Part shown: in pieces, positions 44,426-54,699 of the stretch
Position numbering within the stretch: position 1 is the first letter of the stretch
How the letters are laid out: each line of letters begins with the position of its first letter
NCBI RefSeq assembly: GCF_012849215.1
Contig: NZ_CP051682.1
Coordinates: forward strand, 2,170,001 to 2,234,000
Source: Mucilaginibacter robiniae
GTDB lineage: Bacteria; Bacteroidota; Bacteroidia; Sphingobacteriales; Sphingobacteriaceae
Reading direction: 5' to 3'
DNA: 64,000 nt
Program-made: the position numbers and the translations under genes
The notes under the pieces: model-generated
The model's database searches: none
Seen by the model: only the letters and a program-made list of their open reading frames with translations
What the model was told of the DNA's origin: nothing

Positions 44426-45136
44426 TTATAACATGGACACTTCCATAATCAGGATGTGCGATGGTGTGTTAGTTGCTATAGTGAATGAACTGGTATCATA
44501 AACACCTAACGCATCCCTTTTGTTTAACGTGTTGTTTGCAATTTCAACTTCTCCTTCTAGTAAAAAAACATATGCTCCGTTACCCTCCTGTTTTATTGAG
44601 TAACTGATTTGCTGCCCAGCATCAAACGTGCCCATTTCAAAATAAGCATCCTGATTAACCACCAAGCTCTCTTCCCTTCCATCAGGCGAAATAAGCTGGG
44701 TAAACTGATTAGGTTTAAATGCATCAGCAAAGCTCTTTTGTTTATAATCAGGCGGCACATTTATATGTTTTGGATATACCCAAATTTGTAAGGAGTTGGT
44801 AATTTCAGTAGCCGATGGGTTATATTCAGAATGCATAACGCCTGTACCGGCAGTAATAATCTGTACTTCGTCAGCTTTAATAATTCCATCACCGCCTAGG
44901 TTATCTTTATGCTCCAAAGCTCCCTGTAGTACAATGGTGATGATTTACATATTATCATGCGGATGTTGACCAAAGCCACGTCCTACGCCAATAAAGTCGT
45001 CATTCAAAACACGTAAGGCACCGAATTGTATTCTTTCTGGGTTATAGTATGGGCCAAAGCTAAAAGAGAAGTTAGCCTGTAACCAGCCGAGGTCATTATG
45101 TCCGCGCTGATTAGCCGGATGAAAAACTGTTTTCAT
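44426..45136 (-). pseudogene. Pirin-family protein split by one in-frame TAA
   Basis: One frame from ATG 45136 to the stop at 44426 encodes a full pirin of 236 codons except for TAA at 44945-44947. The metal-site region reads GFGQHPHDNM-stop-IITIVLQGALEHKD; functional pirins have Glu here (HPHDNMEI), so a GAA-to-TAA change is the simple explanation. The cupin His ligands on both sides are intact. Pirins are cupin dioxygenases such as quercetinases. It could be a true nonsense mutation or a sequencing error. Confidence 0.85.
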
Positions 45137-45215
45137 GAAATTTAAATTATACGTTTAAACATGCAATTTTCAGACCATAAATTACTTTACGTACCTTTGC
45201 AGTAACATTTAACTT

Positions 45216-45872
45216 ATGGTAAACAAAGCAGTTATAGCTGGAGCCAGCGGATTAGTAGGTAATGAACTGCTTCAAATATTATTGCAGGAAAATACGTATG
45301 GCGAAGTACTGATTTTAGTACGCAAGCCCCTACCTGTGCAACATAAAAAGTTGGTTCAACTAGTGGTTGATTTTGAGCAGCTGCATACCTATGCTCATGC
45401 CATTACCGGACATGCTTTATTTTGCTGCTTAGGTTCTACCCGTAAAAAAACGCCTGATCTAAACCAGTATCGTAAGGTAGATTATGATTATCCGGTAAAC
45501 CTGGCACAAATAGCCTTAAACAACCGTATGCAACAATACCATTTAGTATCTGCCCTTGGTGCCGATTCTCATTCTTCTAACTTTTATACCCGTATGAAAG
45601 GAGAAACAGAAAACGCCATAGCACACCTGGGTTTAAAAGCGCTGCATATTTATCAGCCTTCTTTATTAACTGGTAACCGTAAAGAATTTCGATTAATCGA
45701 ACGTTTAGCTACAGCTGGTATGAAAATAGCCAATGCCTTCTTGATAGGCAAATTTAAAAAATACCAGAGCATACCGGCTGCTACTGTAGCGCGGGCCATG
45801 TACAATCAATCTTTAAACACCGACGAAGGCTTGTTTATTCATCCTTCCGACCATATTAAAAATTTAGCGTGA
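45216..45872 (+). CDS. NAD(P)-binding Rossmann-fold oxidoreductase (HTATIP2-like)
   Basis: 218 residues. N-terminal dinucleotide-binding motif AGASGLVGNELLQ, then LFCCLGSTRKKT and SALGADSHSSNFYTRMKGE, features of atypical short-chain dehydrogenases related to HTATIP2. Substrate unknown. Its TGA overlaps the GTG start of the ABC-F gene by 4 bases, so the two are translationally coupled. Confidence 0.85.
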   Translation: MVNKAVIAGASGLVGNELLQILLQENTYGEVLILVRKPLPVQHKKLVQLVVDFEQLHTYAHAITGHALFCCLGSTRKKTPDLNQYRKVDYDYPVNLAQIALNNRMQQYHLVSALGADSHSSNFYTRMKGETENAIAHLGLKALHIYQPSLLTGNRKEFRLIERLATAGMKIANAFLIGKFKKYQSIPAATVARAMYNQSLNTDEGLFIHPSDHIKNLA

Positions 45873-47731
45873 GTACTTATTTATCAGCAGAAAATTTAGG
45901 TCATTCTTTTCATGACCATTGGCTATTCCGTAACCTAACTTTAGGTATTAATCGCGGTCGGCGCGTAGCCTTGGTAGGCGTTAACGGGGCCGGAAAATCC
46001 ACCTTGTTAAAGTTACTTTCGGGCAAGATTGCCCCTACCGAAGGTAAAGTAGTTTCGGCCCGTGATTTAAGGCCGGGGTACCTGGAGCAAGATCCGAAGT
46101 TTGAAAAGGATTCTACTATTAGTGATTACATTTTTCATAAAGATAATGTACAGCAACAACTCATTTTAAAATATGAGCAACTACTGGAAGATGATCCGAA
46201 CAATACTAAAGCTATCGACAAGATAACTGAAGAACTGAGTGCCGTTAATGCTTGGGAATATGAGTACAAGATTAAAAATATTTTGGGCCGTTTAGATATT
46301 CATCAGCTGCAACAACGTATTGATACCTTATCGGGCGGACAGAAAAAGCGCTTGGCTTTGGCTAAGCTGCTGATTGAAGACCCGGATGTTTACGTACTGG
46401 ATGAGCCTACCAACCACCTGGATATTGACACTATTGAATGGCTAGAAAAGCTACTTACCGAAGGTGCCAAAACTATTTTGATGGTAACGCACGACCGCTA
46501 CTTCCTGGATAATGTCTGCAACGAAATCATCGAGATTGAACGCGGAAAAATTTTCAACTATAATGGCAACTATCAGTACTATTTGGAAAAGAAAGCTGAG
46601 CGGGAGGCTACCAATGAGGCACAGTTTCAAAAGAACTCTAACCTGTTAAAAAAGGAACTGGAGTGGATGCGCCGTCAGCCGCAAGCACGCGGTACCAAAT
46701 CAAAATCCCGTATTGATGCCTACTATGATTTGGAAGAAAAAACCAAGAATGCCGGACCTAACGCCAAGGTAGAACTGAGCGTTAAAACTTCGCGCCAGGG
46801 TGGTAAAATTATGGAGGTACATCATGTAGGTATTTCCTTTAATGGCAAACCTATAATTAATGATTTCAGCTACGTATTTAAGAAAGGCGATCGTGTAGGT
46901 ATTGCAGGTAACAATGGTGCAGGCAAATCTACTTTACTCAATTTATTTACCGGCCTTTTACAGCCTGACAAAGGCAGCATTGAAAAAGGTGAAACTACGG
47001 TAATCGGTTACTTCAACCAGTCAGGTATTACTTTTAAAGATGACGAACGGGTAATTGATGTAGTAAAAAATGTAGCGGAATACATTACCATGGCCGATGG
47101 TAAAATGATCTCTGCATCACAACTATTAACCCTGTTTTTGTTCCCTCCTGCCCGTCAGCATGGCTTTATCAGTTTATTAAGCGGTGGCGAAAAAAAGCGC
47201 TTGCATTTGCTTAATATCCTGATGAAAAATCCTAACTTTTTAATACTGGATGAGCCAACAAACGATTTGGATATTGATACATTGAATGTGCTGGAAGAGT
47301 TCCTGACCAACTATACTGGCATACTACTGATGGTATCGCACGATAGGTATTTGCTGGATAAATTAACCGACCAGTTATTTGTAGTAGAAGGCAATGGTAT
47401 AGTAGATATTTACAATGGTAACTACTCATCATTCCGCCTGGAACAGGAAGAAAAAAAACAATTACAAAAGCAGAAAACTGCTCCTGTAGCACAAACCGTA
47501 GCTACACCTAAAAAGAGCAAGTTATCTTTCAAAGAGCAAAAAGAACTGGAAACTACAGAAGCCGAAATCAACCAAACTGAAACCCGTATTAAAGAATTAA
47601 CTAAGAAATTAAACTCGATTACAGATCATCAAAAGTTAACAGATATAGCTGCAGAAATTCAAACATTGAATGATGCACTGGATGAAAAAACGATGCGCTG
47701 GATGGAGTTAACTGAATTAAAAGAATCATGA
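45869..47731 (+). CDS. ABC-F family ATPase (ribosome-associated)
   Basis: 620 residues from a GTG start that overlaps the previous stop. Two ABC domains: Walker A GVNGAGKST and GNNGAGKST, signatures LSGGQKKRLALAKLL and LSGGEKKRLHLLNIL, Walker B VYVLDEPTNHLD and FLILDEPTNDLD. A charged P-site linker lies between. The C-terminal 90 residues are a coiled coil like that of Uup-type members. There is no membrane domain, so it acts on ribosomes, helping stalled translation or protecting from antibiotics; exact subfamily is uncertain. Confidence 0.92.
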   Translation: MSTYLSAENLGHSFHDHWLFRNLTLGINRGRRVALVGVNGAGKSTLLKLLSGKIAPTEGKVVSARDLRPGYLEQDPKFEKDSTISDYIFHKDNVQQQLILKYEQLLEDDPNNTKAIDKITEELSAVNAWEYEYKIKNILGRLDIHQLQQRIDTLSGGQKKRLALAKLLIEDPDVYVLDEPTNHLDIDTIEWLEKLLTEGAKTILMVTHDRYFLDNVCNEIIEIERGKIFNYNGNYQYYLEKKAEREATNEAQFQKNSNLLKKELEWMRRQPQARGTKSKSRIDAYYDLEEKTKNAGPNAKVELSVKTSRQGGKIMEVHHVGISFNGKPIINDFSYVFKKGDRVGIAGNNGAGKSTLLNLFTGLLQPDKGSIEKGETTVIGYFNQSGITFKDDERVIDVVKNVAEYITMADGKMISASQLLTLFLFPPARQHGFISLLSGGEKKRLHLLNILMKNPNFLILDEPTNDLDIDTLNVLEEFLTNYTGILLMVSHDRYLLDKLTDQLFVVEGNGIVDIYNGNYSSFRLEQEEKKQLQKQKTAPVAQTVATPKKSKLSFKEQKELETTEAEINQTETRIKELTKKLNSITDHQKLTDIAAEIQTLNDALDEKTMRWMELTELKES

Positions 47732-47967
47732 AAACATCAGATATTATAGCATCCGTTGGCGTCATCATTTTGCTAATTGGTTTTATGCTGAACTTATTCA
47801 AAAAGCTTCCGGCTGATAGCAAGATTTATGCTTCGCTCAACTTCGTTGGTGCAGCTATGTGCGGGTACTCATCGTACCTAATTAGCTTCTATCCATTCGT
47901 AATATTAGAGGGTATATGGGCGTTTGTAGCGTTAGTATCATTATTTAAGGTTCCACGTGGAACATGA
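47728..47967 (+). CDS. Small membrane protein
   Basis: 79 residues with three hydrophobic segments (IIASVGVIILLIGFML; LNFVGAAMCGYSSYLI; VILEGIWAFVALVSLF). It resembles the CBU_0592-type small membrane proteins, function unknown. Its ATG overlaps the ABC-F stop by 4 bases. The last codons (VPRGT-stop) are written by a parS-like palindrome. Confidence 0.75.
   Translation: MKTSDIIASVGVIILLIGFMLNLFKKLPADSKIYASLNFVGAAMCGYSSYLISFYPFVILEGIWAFVALVSLFKVPRGT
47950..47963. promoter_or_regulatory. parS-like palindrome, copy 1
   Basis: GTTCCACGTGGAAC, a perfect 14-base palindrome followed by A, fits the ParB-binding consensus TGTTNCACGTGAAACA and equals the Myxococcus type of parS. It lies in the last codons of the small membrane gene, just upstream of mnmG. 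Confidence 0.75.
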
Positions 47968-47993
47968 GCTACAACGTGTTAAATTTGCGTATA

Positions 47994-48007
47994 GTTCCAC
48001 GTGGAAC
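47994..48007. promoter_or_regulatory. parS-like palindrome, copy 2
   Basis: An identical GTTCCACGTGGAAC 44 bases from the first, ending 14 bases before the mnmG ATG. Two identical copies in a short interval argue for a real centromere-like site. It may also influence mnmG expression. Confidence 0.75.
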
Positions 48008-48021
48008 ATGGGAGGTATTAG

Positions 48022-49884
48022 ATGTTTAAGAAGTACGATGTAATAGTAGCCGGAGCCGGCCATGCAGGGTGTGAAGCCGCTGCTGCCGCAGCTAATATGG
48101 GCTCATCAGTTTTGCTCATTACCATGAATATGGGAACCATAGCACAGATGAGTTGTAACCCGGCTATGGGTGGTGTAGCTAAAGGGCAAATCGTTCGTGA
48201 GGTAGATGCCTTAGGTGGGTACTCCGGTATTATTGCCGATAAAACCACCATACAATTTCGGATGCTGAACCTATCCAAAGGTCCGGCCATGTGGAGTCCG
48301 CGGTCGCAAAATGACCGGATGCGTTTTGCCGAAGAATGGCGGCTGGCTTTGGAGCGCACTGACAATATTGATTTATGGCAAGATACGGTTACCTCATTAA
48401 TCGTTAAAAATAATACAGTTTGTGGTGTTCGTACCTCGTTAGGTGTTGAGATAGAATGCAACGCGGTTGTACTAACTAACGGCACTTTCCTGAACGGTAC
48501 TATACATATTGGCGAGAAACGTTTTGGCGGCGGTCGCACTGGCGAGAAAGCAGCTACCGGTTTAACTGAACAATTAGTAGAGCTGGGCATGGAAGCCGGT
48601 CGGATGAAAACTGGTACCCCACCGCGTATTGATGGCCGCAGCTTAAACTATAGTGTAATGGAAGAACAATGGGGCGATGAAAACCCCGGCCGTTTTTCTT
48701 TCACCGATGTAGAACGGCCAACCGAAAAGCGTTGCTGTTGGATTACCTATACTAACACAGCTGTACATGAAACCTTAAAAGAAGGCTTTGAGAAATCACC
48801 TATGTTTACCGGGCGCATTAAAGGTTTAGGCCCGCGTTACTGTCCGTCTATTGAAGATAAAATTAATCGTTTTGCGGAGCGTGAGCGTCACCAGATATTT
48901 GTAGAACCAGAAGGTTTCAACACAGTAGAAATTTACGTAAATGGTTTTTCTACTTCGTTGCCTGAAGATGTACAATACCGGGCGCTTACCCAAATACCAG
49001 GTTTTGAAAAAGCCAAGATGTTCAGACCAGGTTATGCCATTGAATACGACTACTTCCCTCCTACCCAACTGCAACCAACACTGGAAACGAAGTTGATCAG
49101 CAACCTGTTTTTGGCTGGGCAAATTAATGGTACAACTGGTTATGAAGAAGCAGCATCGCAAGGGATGATTGCAGGTATAAACGCGCACCAGAAAGTACAT
49201 GATTTACATGAGCTAATTCTGAAGCGTTCCGAATCATACATTGGTGTGCTGATTGATGACTTGGTGACTAAAGGTACAGAAGAACCTTATCGCATGTTTA
49301 CCTCCAGGGCAGAACATCGTTTATTGTTACGTCAGGATAATGCCGATGTACGCCTTTCACCTATCGGCCATGAACTGGGGCTGATTAGTGATGAACGTTT
49401 GGACAAGGTAAAACAGAAAATCAAAAACTCAGATGATATTGTAGCTTACACCAAAACTAAATCGGTTGAGGCTGCACAAGTAAATGGTTTGTTGGAAGAA
49501 CTGGGTACTGCGGCGCTGAACCAGAATGTAAAAATGTTTTCGCTGTTGAGCCGTCCACAAGTTTCTTTTGGAGATTTGCGTACAGCTGATCCTTCTCTGG
49601 ATGTACTCTTATCAGCTTACGATAAAGAAACTATTGAGCAGGCTGAAATAAAAATTAAGTACGAGAGTTATTTTGATAAAGAACTGGAGATTGTAGAAAA
49701 GATGCGGAAGATGGAAGACAAGGAAATTAATCCTGACTTCAACTACCAGCAGCTAGTATCATTATCAAAAGAAGCACGTGAAAAGCTAATGCGTATTAAA
49801 CCACGCACCTTAGGCCAAGCTTCTCGCATCTCGGGCGTATCACCATCCGACATCTCGGTGCTGATGGTACATATATCCAGGTAA
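48022..49884 (+). CDS. mnmG: tRNA uridine-5-carboxymethylaminomethyl modification enzyme MnmG
   Basis: 620 residues, the standard length. N-terminal FAD-binding [11 protein letters not shown], then [17 protein letters not shown] and GGRTGEKA, and the catalytic-region motif TGTPPRI. The C-terminal MnmE/tRNA-binding part is intact ([17 protein letters not shown] ending). With MnmE it modifies wobble U34 of several tRNAs. GGAGG lies 10 bases upstream of the ATG. In many bacteria this gene (gidA) sits near the chromosome origin; here parS-like sites adjoin it. Confidence 0.97.
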   Translation: MFKKYDVIVAGAGHAGCEAAAAAANMGSSVLLITMNMGTIAQMSCNPAMGGVAKGQIVREVDALGGYSGIIADKTTIQFRMLNLSKGPAMWSPRSQNDRMRFAEEWRLALERTDNIDLWQDTVTSLIVKNNTVCGVRTSLGVEIECNAVVLTNGTFLNGTIHIGEKRFGGGRTGEKAATGLTEQLVELGMEAGRMKTGTPPRIDGRSLNYSVMEEQWGDENPGRFSFTDVERPTEKRCCWITYTNTAVHETLKEGFEKSPMFTGRIKGLGPRYCPSIEDKINRFAERERHQIFVEPEGFNTVEIYVNGFSTSLPEDVQYRALTQIPGFEKAKMFRPGYAIEYDYFPPTQLQPTLETKLISNLFLAGQINGTTGYEEAASQGMIAGINAHQKVHDLHELILKRSESYIGVLIDDLVTKGTEEPYRMFTSRAEHRLLLRQDNADVRLSPIGHELGLISDERLDKVKQKIKNSDDIVAYTKTKSVEAAQVNGLLEELGTAALNQNVKMFSLLSRPQVSFGDLRTADPSLDVLLSAYDKETIEQAEIKIKYESYFDKELEIVEKMRKMEDKEINPDFNYQQLVSLSKEAREKLMRIKPRTLGQASRISGVSPSDISVLMVHISR

Positions 49885-50007
49885 GAAGCTAAAAATATTA
49901 GTTTTTCATACCAAATAATGGCTTTAATAAAATTAATTAGAGCCATTATTTTTTTGTTTTAATATTGCATCACCAAAAAAAGTTAAAATCGTTTATAACG
50001 CTTAAAA

Positions 50008-51648
50008 ATGAGCTTAAAATCAAGACACCTCTTTTTAGCTTACTTCTCCTCTATTTTATTACTTGCTGTTGCTGGCTGTGCCAGTATGCAGCGCCCGCAA
50101 GGTGGTCCGCGAGATCGTAACCCGCCCAAGTTACTGAAAGCAACGCCCGAGAACATGACGCGTCGGTTTAACGCTCGCCAGGTGATATTTGAATTTGATG
50201 AATATTTTAAGTTGGCTAATACCTATCAAGAAATCAGCGTGAGTCCTGCTTTTGAAAAGCAGCCCGAATATTTAACCAAAGGCAGAAACCTCGTCATCAA
50301 CTTTAAAGACAGTCTGCAAAAAAATACCACCTACGTTATCAACTTTGGTAAAGCCATTGCTGATGTACATGAAGGCAACGTACTCAAGAATTTCACTTAT
50401 GTATTTTCGACTGGTGATCACATCGACTCGCTAAGCATAACCGGTAGTGTAACTAATACCGAAACTTTAGAAAAAGAAAAGGATGCTACGGTTATGCTGT
50501 TTCCGGCCAGCCAGGATTCGGCATTGTTTGGCAAAAAGAAACCGAATATTTTTACCACTACTGATTCATCCGGAAATTTTTCGTTAAACAACCTGCATAC
50601 CGGTACTTATACCATTTATGCATTGAAAGAGGCTGCGCCGGATAAAATTTACAATAGTGAAAATGAGCAGATTGCTTTTTTGAAAAAGCCTATTAAATTG
50701 GAGTCGGATGTAAAAGATGTAAACCTGACCTTATTTAAGCAGCCTGCACAAAAGTTCAGGATAGCCTCTAAAAAGTTTGATAATGATGGTAAGCTAGATA
50801 TTATCTTCAACAAGCGACTAACAGATCCTTCTATCAAGATATTGTATCCCCCGGCATTGGATAATCAGAAGTTTGTAGATTTTAGTAAGACGAAAGATAC
50901 CGCGTTGGTCTATTTCAAAAACATGGAATTTGATTCGGTAAGCGTAGCTATTCTGGACCAGAATAAACCGCTGGACACCGTTTATCAGCGCAAAGGCCTA
51001 AAAGAAACTTTTAAGCGGAACTTGGGCTTAGGTTACAATATCAATATTGATAACCACCTACGGCCTTATACCGATCTGGAACTTACAGCTAATTTTCCTT
51101 TAGAAAATATGGATGCAAGCAAGATCAAACTACTGGAAGATTCTATTCCGGTAAATCCTTTAAACTTGATAAAAAATCCGGCTAATCCTAAAAAGTATAC
51201 CTTAAAACATACCTGGAAACAGAATGCAGCCTACCTACTGGTAATCAGTGAAGAAGCACTGACTGATATTTATGGTGATAAAAATAAAGAGCTGAACAAA
51301 CGTTTCACTATCGACAAAATCGAAAACTACGGAACACTTACCTTGAAAGTAACCGTTCCTGATACAGCCATACAGTACCTGGTAGAACTGGTGGACAGCA
51401 AGAAAGCAACTATTCGTACCGACATTATTAGCAAAAGTACATCAGTAGTGTACAAAAACTTATTCACGGGTAAATACCAAGTAAAAGTTACGTACGATGA
51501 TAACCGGAATGGCAAGGCTGATGGCGGGAATGTAAAGGCTAAGATATACCCGGAAAAAATATGGATTAGTGATAAAGTACTTACGTTACGCCCCAACTGG
51601 GACCAGGAAGAAGCCGTAGCGATACCTAAAGAACCGGCAACGCCATAA
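50008..51648 (+). CDS. Lipoprotein with bacterial Ig-like (Big_5) domain
   Basis: 546 residues. A type II signal with lipobox LAVAGC predicts a lipid-anchored, probably periplasmic or surface protein. QRPQGGPRDRNPPKLL and the following 100 residues form a Big_5/SbsA-type Ig-like domain (IFEFDEYFKLANTYQEI, YVINFGKAIADVHEGN), and a transthyretin-like segment comes after (SGNFSLNNLHTGTYTIYAL). The family is common in Bacteroidota near mnmG, role unknown. Monocistronic. Confidence 0.85.
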   Translation: MSLKSRHLFLAYFSSILLLAVAGCASMQRPQGGPRDRNPPKLLKATPENMTRRFNARQVIFEFDEYFKLANTYQEISVSPAFEKQPEYLTKGRNLVINFKDSLQKNTTYVINFGKAIADVHEGNVLKNFTYVFSTGDHIDSLSITGSVTNTETLEKEKDATVMLFPASQDSALFGKKKPNIFTTTDSSGNFSLNNLHTGTYTIYALKEAAPDKIYNSENEQIAFLKKPIKLESDVKDVNLTLFKQPAQKFRIASKKFDNDGKLDIIFNKRLTDPSIKILYPPALDNQKFVDFSKTKDTALVYFKNMEFDSVSVAILDQNKPLDTVYQRKGLKETFKRNLGLGYNINIDNHLRPYTDLELTANFPLENMDASKIKLLEDSIPVNPLNLIKNPANPKKYTLKHTWKQNAAYLLVISEEALTDIYGDKNKELNKRFTIDKIENYGTLTLKVTVPDTAIQYLVELVDSKKATIRTDIISKSTSVVYKNLFTGKYQVKVTYDDNRNGKADGGNVKAKIYPEKIWISDKVLTLRPNWDQEEAVAIPKEPATP

Positions 51649-51712
51649 AGAAAAGGATAAAGTGGTAGGATGCGGAACTCATTTCCGAATCCTATTCAAA
51701 AAATAAAGCTGT

Positions 51713-52225
51713 TTATATAGTAAACCAGCTGGCGTATAAATTATAATTGTTGGGCAGATTTTTAAGCCATTGTACCTGTTCTTCGGTCAATGGCTTAATT
51801 TTTTTGGCAGGTGTACCAGCATATAAATAGCCCGATTCACATACGGTATTTTCCAATACAACAGCGCCTGCGGCAATAATAACATTGCTTTCTACTACGG
51901 CATGATCCATCACGATGGCGCCCATACCTATTAAAACATAAGCGTGCAGGGTGCAGCCATGTACAATTGCATTGTGCCCTACCGATACATAGTTCCCGAT
52001 ATGAGTAGCTGCTTTCAAATAAGTAGCATGTACAACTACCCCATCTTGTATATTGGTATGATGGCCGATAGTTATACTGTTTACATCACCCCGAATAACC
52101 GCGTTGAACCACACCGAGCATTGATCGCCTATGGTTACATCACCTACTATAGTGCAGTTATCAGCAATAAAGCAATCAGTTCCCCAAGTGGGTTTTTTAT
52201 CTTTTACAGGTAGAATAAGAGGCAT
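51713..52225 (-). CDS. Gamma-carbonic-anhydrase-like hexapeptide-repeat protein
   Basis: 170 residues of left-handed beta-helix repeats (VGDVTIGDQCSVWFNAVIRGD, IQDGVVVHA, VGHNAIVHGC). The three metal His ligands of the family are present in VVHATY, VGHNAIVHG. These proteins are trimeric, related to Cam carbonic anhydrase and to YrdA/PaaY; enzymatic activity is not certain. No operon partner. Confidence 0.85.
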   Translation of the reverse strand: MPLILPVKDKKPTWGTDCFIADNCTIVGDVTIGDQCSVWFNAVIRGDVNSITIGHHTNIQDGVVVHATYLKAATHIGNYVSVGHNAIVHGCTLHAYVLIGMGAIVMDHAVVESNVIIAAGAVVLENTVCESGYLYAGTPAKKIKPLTEEQVQWLKNLPNNYNLYASWFTI

Positions 52226-52307
52226 ATTAATAAATAGATTATGAGTTAACTAATACTGTGCTTTGAGTTGGGTACACTTTTTTACAACCAATACAATTTC
52301 TCAATAC

Positions 52308-52949
52308 TTAGGGTGTCTGGTTTGTGATGGCTTTCGATAAATCGTATAAACGATGGATGGTATAAGTATAATCTTTTAAAATGTTAAACTTTGGATTGCA
52401 AATAGCAAAAAGTTCTAAAGCATAATCAGGTGCATAGCGGTTTAAGTAAGTAAACTTGCTTTTTGTATACCTAATTAAATGCTCGTGGTTAGCATCCATA
52501 ACATTATACCTAGTAAATTTCACACCATTTTTCATGTAACTACAGGTGTCAGGCAAACTATCAAAATCTTTTTGCCGGTAATTAAAAGCGGCATCTGCTT
52601 TCAAGACACGCAACAATGAATCCTTTTGATGATGCGTTAAATGCTTTTGTGTAACAATGATTGGCTCGGAAACATCCGGCTTGTAATTAATTTTTCTAAT
52701 AATATGAACCGCATACCATTGTCCATATTGCTTTACTACACCTGTAAATTCGTTGGTGGAATTAAACCAGTTAGAAGTTGACCAGTGTAACAGCACATAA
52801 TCGAACTTACTCTGTTTTGTAAATTCTTGAACGGATTGACTGTTTTCGTCTAATTTAAAATTTTGATCAATCTTGAGCTGTCCGTAACTTACATAAGCTT
52901 GTATACAAAGAATCAATATTATTAGGAAGAACTTATTATAGCTACGCAT
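52308..52949 (-). CDS. Exported protein of unknown family
   Basis: 213 residues. A signal peptide at the N-terminus (FFLIILILCIQAYVSYG) is the only clear feature. The rest is mixed alpha/beta with Tyr/Asp/Lys richness (FDYVLLHWSTSNWFN; YMKNGVKFTRYNV). No domain recognised. Stand-alone, upstream of tRNA-Gly on the opposite strand. Confidence 0.65.
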   Translation of the reverse strand: MRSYNKFFLIILILCIQAYVSYGQLKIDQNFKLDENSQSVQEFTKQSKFDYVLLHWSTSNWFNSTNEFTGVVKQYGQWYAVHIIRKINYKPDVSEPIIVTQKHLTHHQKDSLLRVLKADAAFNYRQKDFDSLPDTCSYMKNGVKFTRYNVMDANHEHLIRYTKSKFTYLNRYAPDYALELFAICNPKFNILKDYTYTIHRLYDLSKAITNQTP

Positions 52950-53002
52950 GATGAAATTATTGTTGAATAACTTTTTTAATAACTAAATTAGCACCTACCA
53001 AA

Positions 53003-53075
53003 GCGGAAATAGCTCAGCTGGTAGAGCATCAGTTTCCCAAACTGAAGGTCGCGGGTTCGAACCCCGTTTTCCGCT
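53003..53075 (+). tRNA. tRNA-Gly (anticodon CCC)
   Basis: A 73-base cloverleaf. Acceptor GCGGAAA pairs with TTTCCGC. D arm GCTC...GAGC. Anticodon stem TCAGT/ACTGA encloses TTCCCAA with CCC as anticodon. T arm GCGGG-TTCGAAC-CCCGT. Discriminator T, no encoded CCA. Confidence 0.96.
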
Positions 53076-53078
53076 CTT

Positions 53079-54680
53079 TTAAAATACTGTATCCTCCACC
53101 ACTTCCGCATGCTTCGGGTAATCTGTTGTATAATGCAAGCCCCTGCTCTCTTTACGCATCATGGCCGATTTCACCACAATATACGATACTTGGATGAGGT
53201 TACGCAGCTCGCATAATTTAACCGATAGCTTGGTACGTTTGTAAAATTCCTCAGTTTCTTCATACAACAACTTTAACCGGCGCATGGCCCGTTCTAAACG
53301 AAAGTCGGAACGAACAATACCGACATAGTCGTTCATGAGTTTTTGCATTTCACGAATGTTATGCGTTACCAGAATGTCTTCATCAGAAAGCTGTACACCT
53401 TTTTCGTCCCAATCGGGTATGTTATCCGGTACATAGCAGTGCTCAAAATTAGCAATAGCATCTTCATAAATACGGTGTGCAAACACCAAAGCTTCCAGTA
53501 AAGAATTGGAAGCCAGACGGTTAGAACCATGTAGCCCTGTAGATGAACACTCGCCGCAGGCATACAGCTGCTGGATGGATGACCGACCGCTATGGTTTAC
53601 CATTACACCGCCACACATATAATGGCAAGCCGGTGCTACGGGTATCATATCTTTGGTCATATCAATACCAATATCTAAACACTTGGCGTAAATATTCGGG
53701 AAGTGGGCTAATATATCCTGCTTGCTTTTGTGCCGCACATCCAAGTACACATAATCCTCACCCGATTTTTTGATTTCGGCATCAATAGCCCGAGCTACAA
53801 TATCACGCGGCGCCAATGATTTTCGCGGATCATACTCCTGCATAAATTCTTCGCCGTTGGTGCGTTTCAAAATACCGCCAAAACCACGAACGGCTTCCGA
53901 GATCAGGAAGGAAGGATATTCACCCGGATTATACAACGCTGTTGGATGGAACTGTATAAATTCCATATTCCGCACTTTACCTTTGGCACGGTACACCATC
54001 GCTACCCCATCACCCGTAGCAATAATCGGGTTAGTGGTAACAGCATAAATATGACCGGCGCCACCTGAGGCCATTACCGTTACTTTTGATTGAATGGTTT
54101 CTACTTCCTTCGTTTCGGTATTGAAAGCATAAATACCATAGCAGGTAATATCAGGAGTCGATTTATCTACAAATTCACCCAAGTGGTGCTGGGTAATCAG
54201 ATCTACCGCAAAGTGGTGGGTTAAAATTTCAATATTCGGGTTTTGATGGATTTGTTCCAGCAGGGCGCGCTCCATTTCAAAACCGGTAATATCTTTATAG
54301 TGCAGTACCCGGTATTCGGAGTGGCCACCTTCTTTGGCCAAATCATACATTCCCTCATTCGTTTTATCAAAGTTGGTACCATAATCAATAATCTCCCGGA
54401 TACGTTCGGGCCCTTCTTCCACTACAATTTTTACCACCTCTTCATCGCACAAGCCATCACCGGCTATCAGGGTGTCTTCAATATGCTTTTCAAACGAATC
54501 CTCATTTTTATCCACAACCACGGCAACACCGCCTTGTGCATATTTTGTATTCGATTCATCTTCGTTCGCTTTGGTAACTATCAGAACCTTACCATGGTTA
54601 GCCGCTTTAAGCGCAAAGCTTAATCCGGCAATACCAGAACCTACTACCAAGAAATCCACATTTTTCCTCATAAACAGCAT
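53079..54680 (-). CDS. nadB: L-aspartate oxidase NadB
   Basis: 533 residues. N-terminal FAD motif VVGSGIAGLSFAL, the succinate-dehydrogenase-type flavoprotein fold with EFIQFHPTALYN, ISEAVRGFGG, DPRKSLAPRDIVARAID and the C-terminal GECSSTGLHGSNRLASNSLLE. It oxidises aspartate to iminoaspartate, the first step of de novo NAD synthesis. The next enzyme, NadA, is encoded divergently across a 393-base spacer. Its 3' end lies only 3 bases from tRNA-Gly. Confidence 0.96.
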   Translation of the reverse strand: MLFMRKNVDFLVVGSGIAGLSFALKAANHGKVLIVTKANEDESNTKYAQGGVAVVVDKNEDSFEKHIEDTLIAGDGLCDEEVVKIVVEEGPERIREIIDYGTNFDKTNEGMYDLAKEGGHSEYRVLHYKDITGFEMERALLEQIHQNPNIEILTHHFAVDLITQHHLGEFVDKSTPDITCYGIYAFNTETKEVETIQSKVTVMASGGAGHIYAVTTNPIIATGDGVAMVYRAKGKVRNMEFIQFHPTALYNPGEYPSFLISEAVRGFGGILKRTNGEEFMQEYDPRKSLAPRDIVARAIDAEIKKSGEDYVYLDVRHKSKQDILAHFPNIYAKCLDIGIDMTKDMIPVAPACHYMCGGVMVNHSGRSSIQQLYACGECSSTGLHGSNRLASNSLLEALVFAHRIYEDAIANFEHCYVPDNIPDWDEKGVQLSDEDILVTHNIREMQKLMNDYVGIVRSDFRLERAMRRLKLLYEETEEFYKRTKLSVKLCELRNLIQVSYIVVKSAMMRKESRGLHYTTDYPKHAEVVEDTVF

Positions 54681-54699
54681 CTAAAATGTGTAAAAGTAA

